DNA of 64,000 nucleotides. It comes from Oscillibacter sp. (lineage in GTDB: Bacteria; Bacillota; Clostridia; Oscillospirales; Oscillospiraceae). Shown piece after piece: positions 32,870 to 41,315 of the stretch (the stretch's first letter is position 1; every line of letters begins with the position of its first letter). The position numbers were made by a program, and so were the translations under genes. Where the stretch lies: assembly GCA_003539495.1 (NCBI GenBank), contig DPPB01000031.1, forward strand, positions 1 to 64,000. The letters run 5' to 3'. The notes beneath the pieces were generated by a model, which worked only from the letters and a program-made list of their open reading frames with translations, ran no database searches and was not told where the DNA came from.

Positions 32870-35800
32870 TCACTTGATTTTCATTTCCTTGCTCAGCTCA
32901 TTGAGGTTGGCCGTGAGCACCGTGGAGACGCCCCGCTCCTGCATAGTGATGCCGTAGAGCACGTCCGCCTCCTCCATGGTGCCGCGCCGGTGGGTGATGA
33001 CGATGAACTGAGTCTTGCCGGCAATGCGCCGCATATACCTGGCGTAGCGCACCACATTGGATTCATCCAGTGCCGCCTCGATCTCATCCATCACGCAGAA
33101 CGGCGTGGGATGCACCTTCAGTATGGCGAAATACAGGGCGATGGCCACAAATGCCTTCTCCCCGCCTGAGAGCAGCGACAGGGTCTTCAGCTGCTTGCCC
33201 GGGGGCTGGGCCTTGATCTCAATGCCGCAGCGGAGGATGTCGTTTTCATCCTCTAATTCCAGGGTGGCCCGGCCGCCGCCGAACAGCTCCAGGAAGGTCT
33301 CCTGGAAGCTCTGCTTGAGTATCTCAAACTGGGTAGCGAAGATCTCCGTCATCTGCTTGGTGATCTCCTCGATGATGCCCAGCAGCTCCTCCTTGGCTTT
33401 CTCCACGTCGTTTCGCTGGTCGGAGAGATAGGTATAGCGGGTGTTCACCCGGTCAAACTCCTCAATGGCGCCGATGTTGATGGCTCCCAGGCCCTTGATC
33501 TCCCGATTCAGCTCGCCGATGCGCCGGGTGGCCTTGGGCACGCTCTCCAGCTCGACACGCAGGGCCTGGGCATCGCTGTGGCTTAGCTCGTACCGCTCCC
33601 ACAGCTTATCCAGAATTTGCTTTTCCTCCAGAGCGCTGCCGTTTAATTTGCCCTCCAGGCGGGTCACCTCTCTCTCACAGTTGAGGAGTGTGTCATTGCA
33701 GGTGCGGCTGAGGCGGTCCGTCTGGCTGCGCCGGGTCTCCAGGGCCATCTTCTCCTCCGAGAGCTTCTGCAGTGCCTGCCGGTGCTCCTCGATGCCGCCG
33801 CGCAGCTCCCGGGCCTCCTGCTGCTGCCGCTCCTCCTCGGCCCGAGCCTGGGCCATAGCCTGCTCCATTTGGGCGCGCAGACTCTCCCGGTCGGTGTGCT
33901 CGCCCTCCAGGCTCTCCCGCAATCGGGACAGATCCTCCATGCTGCGCCGGGCGCTTTCGCCCTCGGCGGAAAGCGCCGCCTGTTGGGCCTTTTTCTCCGT
34001 CAATCGGTCCGTCATTTCACCCAAGCCCTGCCGGGCAGTCTCCTGCCGGCGCTGCAGCATTTCTATTTCCTCCCGGGTCTCTTCCGCTCGGGCAGTAAAG
34101 TCCGCAATAGTCCGGCGGATAGTATCCATCCGTCCGGCGTCGTCGGTGCTGCGCTTTTGCAGGTTTTCCTTTTGGATGCGCAGGCTCTCTTGCTGCTGCT
34201 CCAGGCTCTCTATGAGCATGTCATAGTGATTTTTACGCCCCTCCAGGGTCAGCACCCGGTCATTGGCCTGGCGCTGCTGGTCCCGGGCCACCTCCAGCTC
34301 GTACTGGGCCTTCTGCAGCTCCCGGTTGGCACTCTCGGCCAGGAGGGTGGCTTCCTGAAGCTGAGATTGGATCTTTTTCAGCTTTTTGTGCAGCTGCTCC
34401 AGCTCCCCGGACCGGGACAGGATACCCGCATTGCGGCTGACGCTGCCGCCGGTCATGGAGCCGCCGGCGTTGATGACCTGGCCGTCCAGAGTGACGATGC
34501 GGAAGCGGTTGTCGTGGCGCTTAGCCATTTGTATGCCGCAATCCAGATCCTCCACCACCACGGTGGCACCCAGCAAATTCTCAATGACGCTGCCATAGCG
34601 CCCGTCACAGCGTACCAGCTCCGAGGCGATGCCCACGAAGCCGTATTCGTTTTCCAGCCCGTTTTCCCGGAGGCTCCTGCCCCGGATGGTGTCCAGCGGC
34701 AGGAAGGTAGCCCGGCCGCCGTCCCGCTGTTTTAATAGGCCGATGGCGTTTTTTCCGTCGTTTTTTGTGTCCACCACAATGTGCTGCAGAGCGCCGCCCA
34801 AGGCGATCTCAATGGCCACGCTGCAATCCTTATCGGTGTGGATGAGGTTGCCCACCGGGCCGTGGATGCCCGAGAGTGTCCGGGCCTCGGCGGCCCGCAT
34901 GACGATCTTCACCGCCTTGGAAAAGCCTTCATACTCCTTCTCCATCTCGCTGAGCAGGCGGATCCGGTCGGCGATAGTCTTTTCCTGTAGGGAGAGCTGA
35001 TTTTTCTGCTCTATGCTCTCCTTGGCTCGGCGCTGGCGGCCCTCCATTTTCAGGCTGTGGCCGCCGATGATGTTGGCGGCAGCCTGCTCCTCCTCCTGGG
35101 CGGACAGCAGCTCCTTTTCGTTCTGTGCGGCCTCCCGGCGGGTCTGCGTCAGCTTTTCCTCACTCTGTGTCAGTTCCTCCGTCAGCTCCGCCGTGCGCTG
35201 GGCGATCTCGTCCGACCCGGCAGTAATAGCAGACAGCTCTGCCTGGGCCTGGGCCGCCCCGGCCACCTCCTGGGCCTCCCGGCGGCGCAGCTGCTCCAGT
35301 TGGGCCGCCGCCGCCGCTGCCGCGTCGCTACTGCCGCGCATTTCCTCGCAGAGGGCTGCTATCTCGTTTTCCAGGGTCCGGGCGGAGGCGTCTATTTCCT
35401 CCATGCGCCGGGCCATGACCTGCATCTGCTCGTGCAGGGACTCCGTGCGGCTGCGGCTCTCGCTCATCTCCCGATCCATGCGCTCGATGGTCTCGGCGTG
35501 GTGCTGAGCCGTGGTCCGAGCCACGGCGGCGGCGGATTCATGCTCGCCTATAGCGCTCTCCAGGGCTGAGATCCTTCCTCGCTTTTCCTCGGCAGCGCAG
35601 TCGTTTTCATGGAGCAGACGGGAGCATTCCTCCGCCTGGGCATATACCCGGTCCAGCTCGTCCTGGGCCTTTTTCTGGTCGGCCTGGGCCGTCTCAAAAT
35701 CCGCTTGCAGCTTCAGCCGGTCCGCCTTCAGCTTCTGCAGGTTCTCCAGCCAGACGCTGATCTCCAGGGTCCGCAGCTCATCCCGGAGCACCAGGTATTT

Positions 35801-36439
35801 CTTGGCCGTCTCCGCCTGCTTGCGCAGGGGCTCCACCTGCAGCTCCAGTTCTGTGATCTTATCGTTGATGCGCACCAGGTTCTCCTCTGTGCGCTGGAGC
35901 TTCCGCTCGGACTCCTCCTTGCGGTGGCGGTACTTGCTGATGCCCGCCGCCTCCTCGAATACCTCCCGCCTGTCGTCGCTGCGGACGGAGAGGATCTCAT
36001 CGATCTTACCCTGGCCAATGATGGAATAGCCCTCCCGGCCCATGCCGGTGTCCATGAACAGCTCATTCACGTCCTTGAGCCGCACGGATTGGCGGTTGAT
36101 ATAATACTCAGACTCCCCGCTGCGGTAATAGCGGCGGGTCACCGCCACCTCCGCCTCATCGCGGTTAAATATATGCTCGGTATTGTCAATGACCAGCGTC
36201 ACCTGGGCAAAACCCATGGCCCGGCGCTTTTCGGTGCCGCCGAAGATTACATCCTCCATCTTGGCGCCGCGAAGCTGGCGGCTGTTTTGCTCACCCATGA
36301 CCCAGCGGATGGCATCGGATATATTGGACTTTCCGGACCCATTGGGGCCCACGATGGCGGTGATGTCCTCGCCAAAGTTTAGCACCGTTTTGTCCGGAAA
36401 GGACTTGAAGCCTTGAATTTCCAAAGCCTTTAAGTACAC
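32870..36439 (-). CDS. smc: Chromosome segregation protein SMC
   Basis: A 1189-residue SMC ATPase. N-terminal head with Walker A GPNGSGKSNI, two long coiled coils around a hinge (about residues 500-680; GPVGNLIHTD, GGSMTGGSVSRNAG), and a C-terminal head with signature LSGGEKAF and Walker B FCVMDEIEAALDE. It compacts and separates chromosomes with ScpA/ScpB. The GTG at 36439 is taken as start: CGAGG lies eight bases before it and the product then begins MYLKALEIQGFKSF, the usual SMC N-terminus. A GTG nine bases earlier is the alternative. Confidence 0.97.
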   Translation of the reverse strand: MYLKALEIQGFKSFPDKTVLNFGEDITAIVGPNGSGKSNISDAIRWVMGEQNSRQLRGAKMEDVIFGGTEKRRAMGFAQVTLVIDNTEHIFNRDEAEVAVTRRYYRSGESEYYINRQSVRLKDVNELFMDTGMGREGYSIIGQGKIDEILSVRSDDRREVFEEAAGISKYRHRKEESERKLQRTEENLVRINDKITELELQVEPLRKQAETAKKYLVLRDELRTLEISVWLENLQKLKADRLKLQADFETAQADQKKAQDELDRVYAQAEECSRLLHENDCAAEEKRGRISALESAIGEHESAAAVARTTAQHHAETIERMDREMSESRSRTESLHEQMQVMARRMEEIDASARTLENEIAALCEEMRGSSDAAAAAAAQLEQLRRREAQEVAGAAQAQAELSAITAGSDEIAQRTAELTEELTQSEEKLTQTRREAAQNEKELLSAQEEEQAAANIIGGHSLKMEGRQRRAKESIEQKNQLSLQEKTIADRIRLLSEMEKEYEGFSKAVKIVMRAAEARTLSGIHGPVGNLIHTDKDCSVAIEIALGGALQHIVVDTKNDGKNAIGLLKQRDGGRATFLPLDTIRGRSLRENGLENEYGFVGIASELVRCDGRYGSVIENLLGATVVVEDLDCGIQMAKRHDNRFRIVTLDGQVINAGGSMTGGSVSRNAGILSRSGELEQLHKKLKKIQSQLQEATLLAESANRELQKAQYELEVARDQQRQANDRVLTLEGRKNHYDMLIESLEQQQESLRIQKENLQKRSTDDAGRMDTIRRTIADFTARAEETREEIEMLQRRQETARQGLGEMTDRLTEKKAQQAALSAEGESARRSMEDLSRLRESLEGEHTDRESLRAQMEQAMAQARAEEERQQQEARELRGGIEEHRQALQKLSEEKMALETRRSQTDRLSRTCNDTLLNCEREVTRLEGKLNGSALEEKQILDKLWERYELSHSDAQALRVELESVPKATRRIGELNREIKGLGAINIGAIEEFDRVNTRYTYLSDQRNDVEKAKEELLGIIEEITKQMTEIFATQFEILKQSFQETFLELFGGGRATLELEDENDILRCGIEIKAQPPGKQLKTLSLLSGGEKAFVAIALYFAILKVHPTPFCVMDEIEAALDESNVVRYARYMRRIAGKTQFIVITHRRGTMEEADVLYGITMQERGVSTVLTANLNELSKEMKIK

Positions 36440-36499
36440 GCAGTTCACCTCGATTCAAAATACTGCCCTTTTCACTCGATGGCATACTTTAACTAAGTA

Positions 36500-36528
36500 A
36501 TTGTAGCAGAAAGCGCCGCCGTTTTCAA
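36500..36528 (-). promoter_or_regulatory. smc promoter
   Basis: TTGAAA (minus, 36523-36528), 17 bases, TACAAT (36500-36505). Confidence 0.75.
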
Positions 36529-36604
36529 GGCTAAAATAAATGTCCCAAGCCCAGCGTTTGTAGGACTACAACACATGCCCTCCCAAGTTCGTGAAAAAAA
36601 TATC

Positions 36605-36633
36605 TTGCATTTCACTGTCGTATGGGGTACAAT
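36605..36633 (+). promoter_or_regulatory. Promoter of the pantothenate transporter-coaX operon
   Basis: TTGCAT (36605-36610), 17 bases, TACAAT (36628-36633), about 80 bases before the gene. Confidence 0.75.
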
Positions 36634-36713
36634 GCCTTCGGCGTATACCAAACACACGCCAAAAATATGCGCTGCATCCGGATTCGCCGGAGCGGCAGCA
36701 GGAGGTTTGAAAA

Positions 36714-37283
36714 GTGAATCAGAAAACAAAGAACTTGGTGGGCGCAGGTGTGTTCACCGCCATTGTGTTGGTGCTGCAATTTTTAGGCGGTACCTTCCAA
36801 ATCGGAGGGCTAAACATCAATGTATCCCTGGTACCCATTGTGGTGGGTGCTGCGGTATACGGATGGAAGGTAGGCGCCTGGCTGGGCCTCATGTCCGGCG
36901 GAGTGATCCTCGTTGCCGGGCAGGCAGCGGCTTTCCTGCCTATCAATCCCTTGGGCACGATCGTAACGGTTTTGGTGAAAGGTACGCTGTGCGGCCTTAT
37001 CGCCGGTCTTGTGTACACAGCCCTAAGCAAGAAGAATCAGTGGCTGGCCATTATCATGGCGGCCATTGTCTGCCCCGTAGTGAACACGGGCGTGTTTCTG
37101 CTGGGCTGCCTGGTGTTCTTCATGGACACTCTCAACGGCTGGGCTGCCGCTCTGGGCTATGAAAGTGCCGGAGCGTACATGGTTTTGGGTCTGGCGGGCG
37201 GCAACTTCTTACTGGAGATCGGCGTGAATGTGGTGCTGGCTCCGGTGATCTCCCGGCTTATCGCCATCGGCAAGAAGAAGTAA
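36714..37283 (+). CDS. panT: ECF transporter S-component, probably pantothenate (PanT-like)
   Basis: A 189-residue membrane protein with six hydrophobic segments and an N-terminal S-component pattern (KTKNLVGAGVFTAIVLVLQF, GGLNINVSLVPIVVGAAVYG). Start is the GTG at 36714, eight bases behind AGGAGG. It is followed after 13 bases by coaX, whose substrate is pantothenate, so pantothenate uptake is the natural reading; folate or another vitamin cannot be excluded from sequence alone. Energising EcfAAT genes are not in this window. Confidence 0.75.
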   Translation: MNQKTKNLVGAGVFTAIVLVLQFLGGTFQIGGLNINVSLVPIVVGAAVYGWKVGAWLGLMSGGVILVAGQAAAFLPINPLGTIVTVLVKGTLCGLIAGLVYTALSKKNQWLAIIMAAIVCPVVNTGVFLLGCLVFFMDTLNGWAAALGYESAGAYMVLGLAGGNFLLEIGVNVVLAPVISRLIAIGKKK

Positions 37284-37296
37284 GGCGGTGGACGGA

Positions 37297-38070
37297 ATGC
37301 TGCTGACCGTTGATATAGGCAACTCCAATATCGTTTTCGGCCTGCCGGAGGGGGATGGCCGGTCGCGCAAGCTCTACCGCCTGGGCACCGTAGCAGATCG
37401 CCCGGCGGAGGAATACTTCGCCCTGGCAGATAGCCTCTTTGCCCGGGAGAGTGTGGATTTTTCTCAGGTAGACGGGGCGGTCATCTGCTCCGTGGTGCCG
37501 GTTTTGGTGCCGGTTTTGTCCCAAGTGGTACAGCACCTGACAGGAATCGTTCCCTACGTCATTACCCCTCGCTCCAAAAGTGGCTTGACCCTGGCCATCC
37601 CGGAAGCGGATACTCTGGGAAATGATATTTTGGCAGGCGATGCCGCTGCTGCGGCAGAATATCCCCTGCCTGCCATCATCTTTGATATGGGCACTGCCAC
37701 CACCGTAACGGTAGTGGATCAGGACCGGCGGTACATCGGTGGGGCTATCCTGGCCGGGGTGCGGCTGGGTATCCAGGCCCTGTTTGCAGGCACGGCGCAG
37801 CTGCCGTCGGTGCCTATCCAGGCACCGAAGCAGGCCATCTGCGGCACGGCGCTGGAATCCATCCAAAGCGGCGCTGTGTTCGGCGCCGCAGCCATGATGG
37901 ACGGTCTGGCAGATCGATTTGAGGCAGAGCTGGGGCAGAAATGTACGCTCCTGGCCACCGGCGGCCTGGCAGGCTGCATTGTCCCCTACTGCCGCAAGGA
38001 TTTCATCTACGACGAGAGCCTGCTGCTGCGGGGCATGGAGCGGATCTACCGGCTAAACTGCAAGCAATAG
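37297..38070 (+). CDS. coaX: Type III pantothenate kinase
   Basis: A 257-residue kinase phosphorylating pantothenate, the first step of coenzyme A synthesis. ASKHA motifs: TVDIGNSNIVFGL (phosphate-1), ICSVVPVLVPVL, NDILAGDAAAA and the type III hallmark FDMGTATTVTVVD. Type III enzymes need a monovalent cation and are not feedback-inhibited by CoA. ATG 37297 has AAGGCGG eight bases upstream; the GTG at 37288 sits directly against that site. Confidence 0.95.
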   Translation: MLLTVDIGNSNIVFGLPEGDGRSRKLYRLGTVADRPAEEYFALADSLFARESVDFSQVDGAVICSVVPVLVPVLSQVVQHLTGIVPYVITPRSKSGLTLAIPEADTLGNDILAGDAAAAAEYPLPAIIFDMGTATTVTVVDQDRRYIGGAILAGVRLGIQALFAGTAQLPSVPIQAPKQAICGTALESIQSGAVFGAAAMMDGLADRFEAELGQKCTLLATGGLAGCIVPYCRKDFIYDESLLLRGMERIYRLNCKQ

Positions 38071-38449
38071 GTCACAAAACGCATTGCCAAGTGCCCCCAA
38101 AAAAGCCTGGCAAATACATTGTAATGAAATTTATTTAAGCCGACAAAGGGGCTTGCCATCTGTAATTTACAGACGGCAAGCCCCTTCAGCTTTGCCTTGA
38201 TCCCGCAATTGCTGCAGCACTCCAGCGGTGATCATATTCAGCACCATCCGATCTGAGATGGTATCATACTTATCTAACAAATGGGGTATGGTTCATTCCT
38301 TGCGGCGTTCTGTTTTCCTATAGCATTTTTCATTACGGAGTCAGTATACACTGGCTCCGTAATCTGTTCTCCCTGCCGCTGCGTTAACATTATGTGCACA
38401 GCGGACTATTGCCTCTTTGTGGGAAACCATTGGTTTTTCCCACAAGCTC
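38071..38449. other. Gene-poor gap with hairpins and a possible gene relic
   Basis: Three hairpins stand out: 38146-38186 (12-bp stem AAGGGGCTTGCC plus inner pairs), 38332-38363 (ATTACGGAG ... CTCCGTAAT) and 38417-38445 (TTGTGGGAAA ... TTTCCCACAA, probably ending the ABC gene). On the minus strand about 38162-38278 translate without stops into a helical-looking stretch (ISDRMVLNMITAGVLQQLRD), with no start or continuation, perhaps a gene relic. Confidence 0.5.
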
Positions 38450-39205
38450 TTATTTTCGGCACTCCTCCGTGATGCGCTGCTTCAGCTCCCGCATCTGTGG
38501 CTCGTCCACATCCCGGGGGTAGGCGTTGTCTGCCAAGCTGCACTCCCACAGGCTGCTGTCCGAGTGCATCACCACAATCTTCTGTGCAAGCAAAATCGCC
38601 TCGTCCAGCTGGTGGGTCACCAGCACAATAGTCCGGGGCATCCGAGCCTGAATCTGCAAAAGCTGGCTCTGCAGCTCTGCCCGGGTAAGAAAATCCAGGG
38701 CTGCAAAGGGCTCGTCCATTAAAAGCAGCTCCGCCTGACCGGCCAGCACCCGTGCCAAACCCAGCCGCTGCTTCATGCCTGTGGATAGCTCCGCCGGGGT
38801 CAGGTCCGCATAGTCTGTTAGGCCCACCATCTCCACAAAATCCTCTGACAGCTGCAGCCGCTCCTCCGGGGTGCGGCCCACGCCGCAGGCCATGGCTACA
38901 TTGCGCAGGACGCTGGTCCAGGTGATAACATAGGGATCGGGACTGAGTACGGCACTGTGCCAGCCCTCCGGAATTTCAATCTCCCCGGAATCGGGCTGAT
39001 CCTGCCCGGAAAGCAGGCGCAGCAGCGTGCTTTTTCCGCACCCGCTGCGGCCCACCAGGACGGTGAGCTGTCCCAGCGGAAAGGTCACATTCACGTCCCG
39101 CAGCACTTGCCGTGTGCGGGTAGGAGGTTGCGCGTGGTCGATCATAATATCCGTGGATTGGGTGGTATAGGACTTGCACACATGGCGCAGAGTGATGTCG
39201 TTCAT
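38450..39205 (-). CDS. Orphan ABC transporter ATPase (nitrate/sulfonate/taurine type)
   Basis: A 251-residue ATPase of the SsuB/TauB/NrtD kind. Walker A GRSGCGKST, signature LSTGMKQR (a T where LSGG is usual), Walker B LLLMDEPFAALD and the H-loop VTHQLDEA are intact. No permease or binding-protein gene is adjacent, so partners must be encoded elsewhere or lost. It lies 22 bases behind the AAA+ gene. Confidence 0.85.
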   Translation of the reverse strand: MNDITLRHVCKSYTTQSTDIMIDHAQPPTRTRQVLRDVNVTFPLGQLTVLVGRSGCGKSTLLRLLSGQDQPDSGEIEIPEGWHSAVLSPDPYVITWTSVLRNVAMACGVGRTPEERLQLSEDFVEMVGLTDYADLTPAELSTGMKQRLGLARVLAGQAELLLMDEPFAALDFLTRAELQSQLLQIQARMPRTIVLVTHQLDEAILLAQKIVVMHSDSSLWECSLADNAYPRDVDEPQMRELKQRITEECRK

Positions 39206-39227
39206 AGGTCTTGCTGCCTCGCTTTTA

Positions 39228-40259
39228 TCATTCGTCTATCTTGCCCCGGGCATGGAGCACATCGTCCGGTAGAATCTGCATCAGGTCGTCCCGGGTCACG
39301 TTCTCCATTTTCGCCAGGCGGTTATTCTGAGCCACCAGGATATGCTCAAAGAGATTGCGCACACCCCGGGCGTTGCCAAAGGAATCGTCGGCACTCTCCT
39401 CGGCGATGAAGTCCCGCACCAGCTCCTCGGTGCCCTGGGCCAGCACATAGCAGCCCTTCTTGCACTGCATCTTGAATATAGCTACCATCTGCTCCGGAGT
39501 ATAATCCTCAAACATCAAAAAGCGGTTAAAGCGAGACTCCAGGCCTGGGTTAGAGTGGATGAACCGGTCCATCAGCTCCGTGTAGCCCGCCACGATGACC
39601 ACCAGATCGTCCCGGTGATCCTCCATAGCCTTTAGGATCGTGTCAATGGCCTCCTGGCCAAAGTCGTTTTCGCTCTTGCCGTTGAGGGCGTAGGCCTCGT
39701 CGATAAACAGCACGCCGCCCATGGCCTTTTCAATGACCTTTTGGGTCTTTAGGGCCGTCTGGCCCACATAGCCGGCCACCAGACCGCTGCGGTCCACCTC
39801 CACCAGCTGGCCCTTGGAGAGGATATCCAGGCTGTGATAGATGCGGGACATAATGCGGGCCACGGTGGTCTTGCCGGTGCCGGGGTTGCCGGAAAAGACC
39901 ATGTGCAGTGACATATCTGTGGTGGGGAGGTCATGCTCCCGGCGCAGCTTATAGACCTGGACCATGTTGATGAGGCTGCGCACCTCGGTCTTGATGGCGT
40001 CCATGCCCACATAGCTATCCAGCTCCGCCAGCAGGTCCTCGATTTTCTCCTTAGGGGGAATTTCTTCCTTTTCCTCGGGCTTTGCCGCCTGGGTCTGGGA
40101 GGCCGGTTTCTCGGATTTTTCCGATATTGGGGGCTGGTTCGTCTTTTTTTCCATCAAGGGCGTGCCCCAAAAATCCGTGTCCATGCTACGGAGGTTCCGC
40201 TCGGTCATGGAGCGGATCAGATCCATTTGCTGCAAAATGATCTCGTCTTTTCTGTCCAT
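39228..40259 (-). CDS. CbbX/SpoVK-like AAA+ ATPase
   Basis: A 343-residue protein: an N-terminal charged, low-complexity region (about residues 1-75, Lys/Glu/Pro-rich) and one AAA+ module with GNPGTGKTTVAR (Walker A), VLFIDEAYAL (Walker B), a GYVGQTALKT pore-loop-like segment and the sensor region NPGLESRFNRF. Relatives include SpoVK/SpoVJ of sporulation and the Rubisco activase CbbX; there is no Rubisco here. Function unknown. Start 40259 has GAGGAGAG; longer frames run into the upstream repeat. Confidence 0.85.
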   Translation of the reverse strand: MDRKDEIILQQMDLIRSMTERNLRSMDTDFWGTPLMEKKTNQPPISEKSEKPASQTQAAKPEEKEEIPPKEKIEDLLAELDSYVGMDAIKTEVRSLINMVQVYKLRREHDLPTTDMSLHMVFSGNPGTGKTTVARIMSRIYHSLDILSKGQLVEVDRSGLVAGYVGQTALKTQKVIEKAMGGVLFIDEAYALNGKSENDFGQEAIDTILKAMEDHRDDLVVIVAGYTELMDRFIHSNPGLESRFNRFLMFEDYTPEQMVAIFKMQCKKGCYVLAQGTEELVRDFIAEESADDSFGNARGVRNLFEHILVAQNNRLAKMENVTRDDLMQILPDDVLHARGKIDE

Positions 40260-40286
40260 ATTTGCTCTCCTCACCAGATATAATTT

Positions 40287-40389
40287 GTCATTGCGAAGCC
40301 GGTGCGCACGCCGACTTCGCGATCCGTATCTCCTAAAAGATGAAAGAACGGATTCCCGCGATCGCTTCGCCCCCCGGAGTAACGGGGGA
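40287..40389. repeat. Dispersed palindromic repeat, copy 3 (longer form)
   Basis: Begins GTCATTGCGAAGCCGGTG-CGCA-CGCCGACTTCGCGATCCG and ends CGGATTCCCGCGATCGCTTC...CCCGGAGTAAC, the same order of parts as in the 60303-60469 copy. It fills the gap between the AAA+ gene and the eetB-like gene. Confidence 0.65.
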
Positions 40390-40902
40390 TTACCGGGCAA
40401 AATGTATGTTTTTCATAGCTCGGAACAGCAGGCCTGCCACAAAGCCTGTCAGCGTCCCCGTAAGCAGGGACACTCCCAGCAGCACCGGCAGATACCCCAG
40501 CACTGCCGTGCCGCCCAATACGATCATGGCGGCGCCGATCTGCCCGATATTATGGGCCGCCGCTCCGGCGATGGACACACCGTAAACGGACAACCCCCGC
40601 ACCCGGCGCAGAGCTATCATCACAAGCATAGCTCCTACGCCGCCCATAAGGGAAAACAGTAAGGCCGAGGCGTTTCCCGCGAACAGGGAACCCAGCAGGC
40701 ACCGGGCCACCAGAATCCCCAATGCCGGGGCGGCCCCCAGCTGGTACAGGGCAAACACCGTGACGATGTTGGCAAGGCCCAGCTTGATGCCCGGCAGAGG
40801 CACCGCCAGGGACACGGGAAACAGGTTTTCCAGCGTGCTGAGACCCAGAGCAAGGGCCGTTAAAACGGCGCAGAGGGCCAATTTTTTTGTTGTCAGCTTC
40901 AT
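40390..40902 (-). CDS. eetB: Gx transporter family membrane protein (EetB-like)
   Basis: A 170-residue protein with five to six hydrophobic helices and the family hallmark LENLFPVSLAVPLPGIKLGLANIV, formerly called heptaprenyl diphosphate synthase component I. In Listeria and Enterococcus the flavin-based extracellular electron-transfer locus encodes EetB of this family beside EetA (NusG domain II) and an ApbE flavin transferase. All three occur here in the order apbE-eetA-eetB. Start 40902 follows GGAGGCGG. Biochemical role unproven. Confidence 0.7.
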   Translation of the reverse strand: MKLTTKKLALCAVLTALALGLSTLENLFPVSLAVPLPGIKLGLANIVTVFALYQLGAAPALGILVARCLLGSLFAGNASALLFSLMGGVGAMLVMIALRRVRGLSVYGVSIAGAAAHNIGQIGAAMIVLGGTAVLGYLPVLLGVSLLTGTLTGFVAGLLFRAMKNIHFAR

Positions 40903-40913
40903 CCGTCCGCCTC

Positions 40914-41315
40914 CTATCCCAGGATCACGTCCGCCGAGGGGGTTTTCCCCTCCAAGGTGACAACGACCTGCTCCGGCAGGCACACGATGCTCTGTCCTGC
41001 CCGGGTAATGCGCCCGGTATGGACGCAATCCTGTCCGGGGCAATCGCTGTCCGTGACGGCAGCACCGGTTTTATCCAGGATAACGGTCAGATGGTAGGTG
41101 CCGTCTATAGCGATGGTTTTTTCCCCCGGCAGAGACGAAAGCTCCACCTGGGCCACCACCTGGCCCCGATGCTTCACAGTGGCAGTGAGGGAGCCCTCCC
41201 CCTTGTCGCCGTAGGCCAACAGAGCCGTGCCCACAGCCAGCAGCACCACCGCCAGCACCACCACCGCATCCAGCGGCTTCGGTTTTAATTCAGGCTGAGA
41301 CCTCTTGGAAGTCAT
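40914..41315 (-). CDS. eetA: NusG domain II membrane protein (EetA-like)
   Basis: A 133-residue protein with one N-terminal transmembrane helix (about residues 17-38) and an extracytoplasmic NusG-II domain, typified by the DSDCPGQDCVHTGRITRAGQ stretch containing two Cys and a His. Start 41315 overlaps the end of apbE by 26 bases. The Cys/His motif is characteristic of this family and may bind metal or be a redox site; unproven. Role follows from the EetA-EetB-ApbE context. Confidence 0.72.
   Translation of the reverse strand: MTSKRSQPELKPKPLDAVVVLAVVLLAVGTALLAYGDKGEGSLTATVKHRGQVVAQVELSSLPGEKTIAIDGTYHLTVILDKTGAAVTDSDCPGQDCVHTGRITRAGQSIVCLPEQVVVTLEGKTPSADVILG

Noticed and set aside
38281..38722. 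Plus-strand frames at 38281-38472 and 38417-38722
   Set aside because: The first reads through two hairpins with no ribosome-binding site; the second is antisense to the ABC ATPase.
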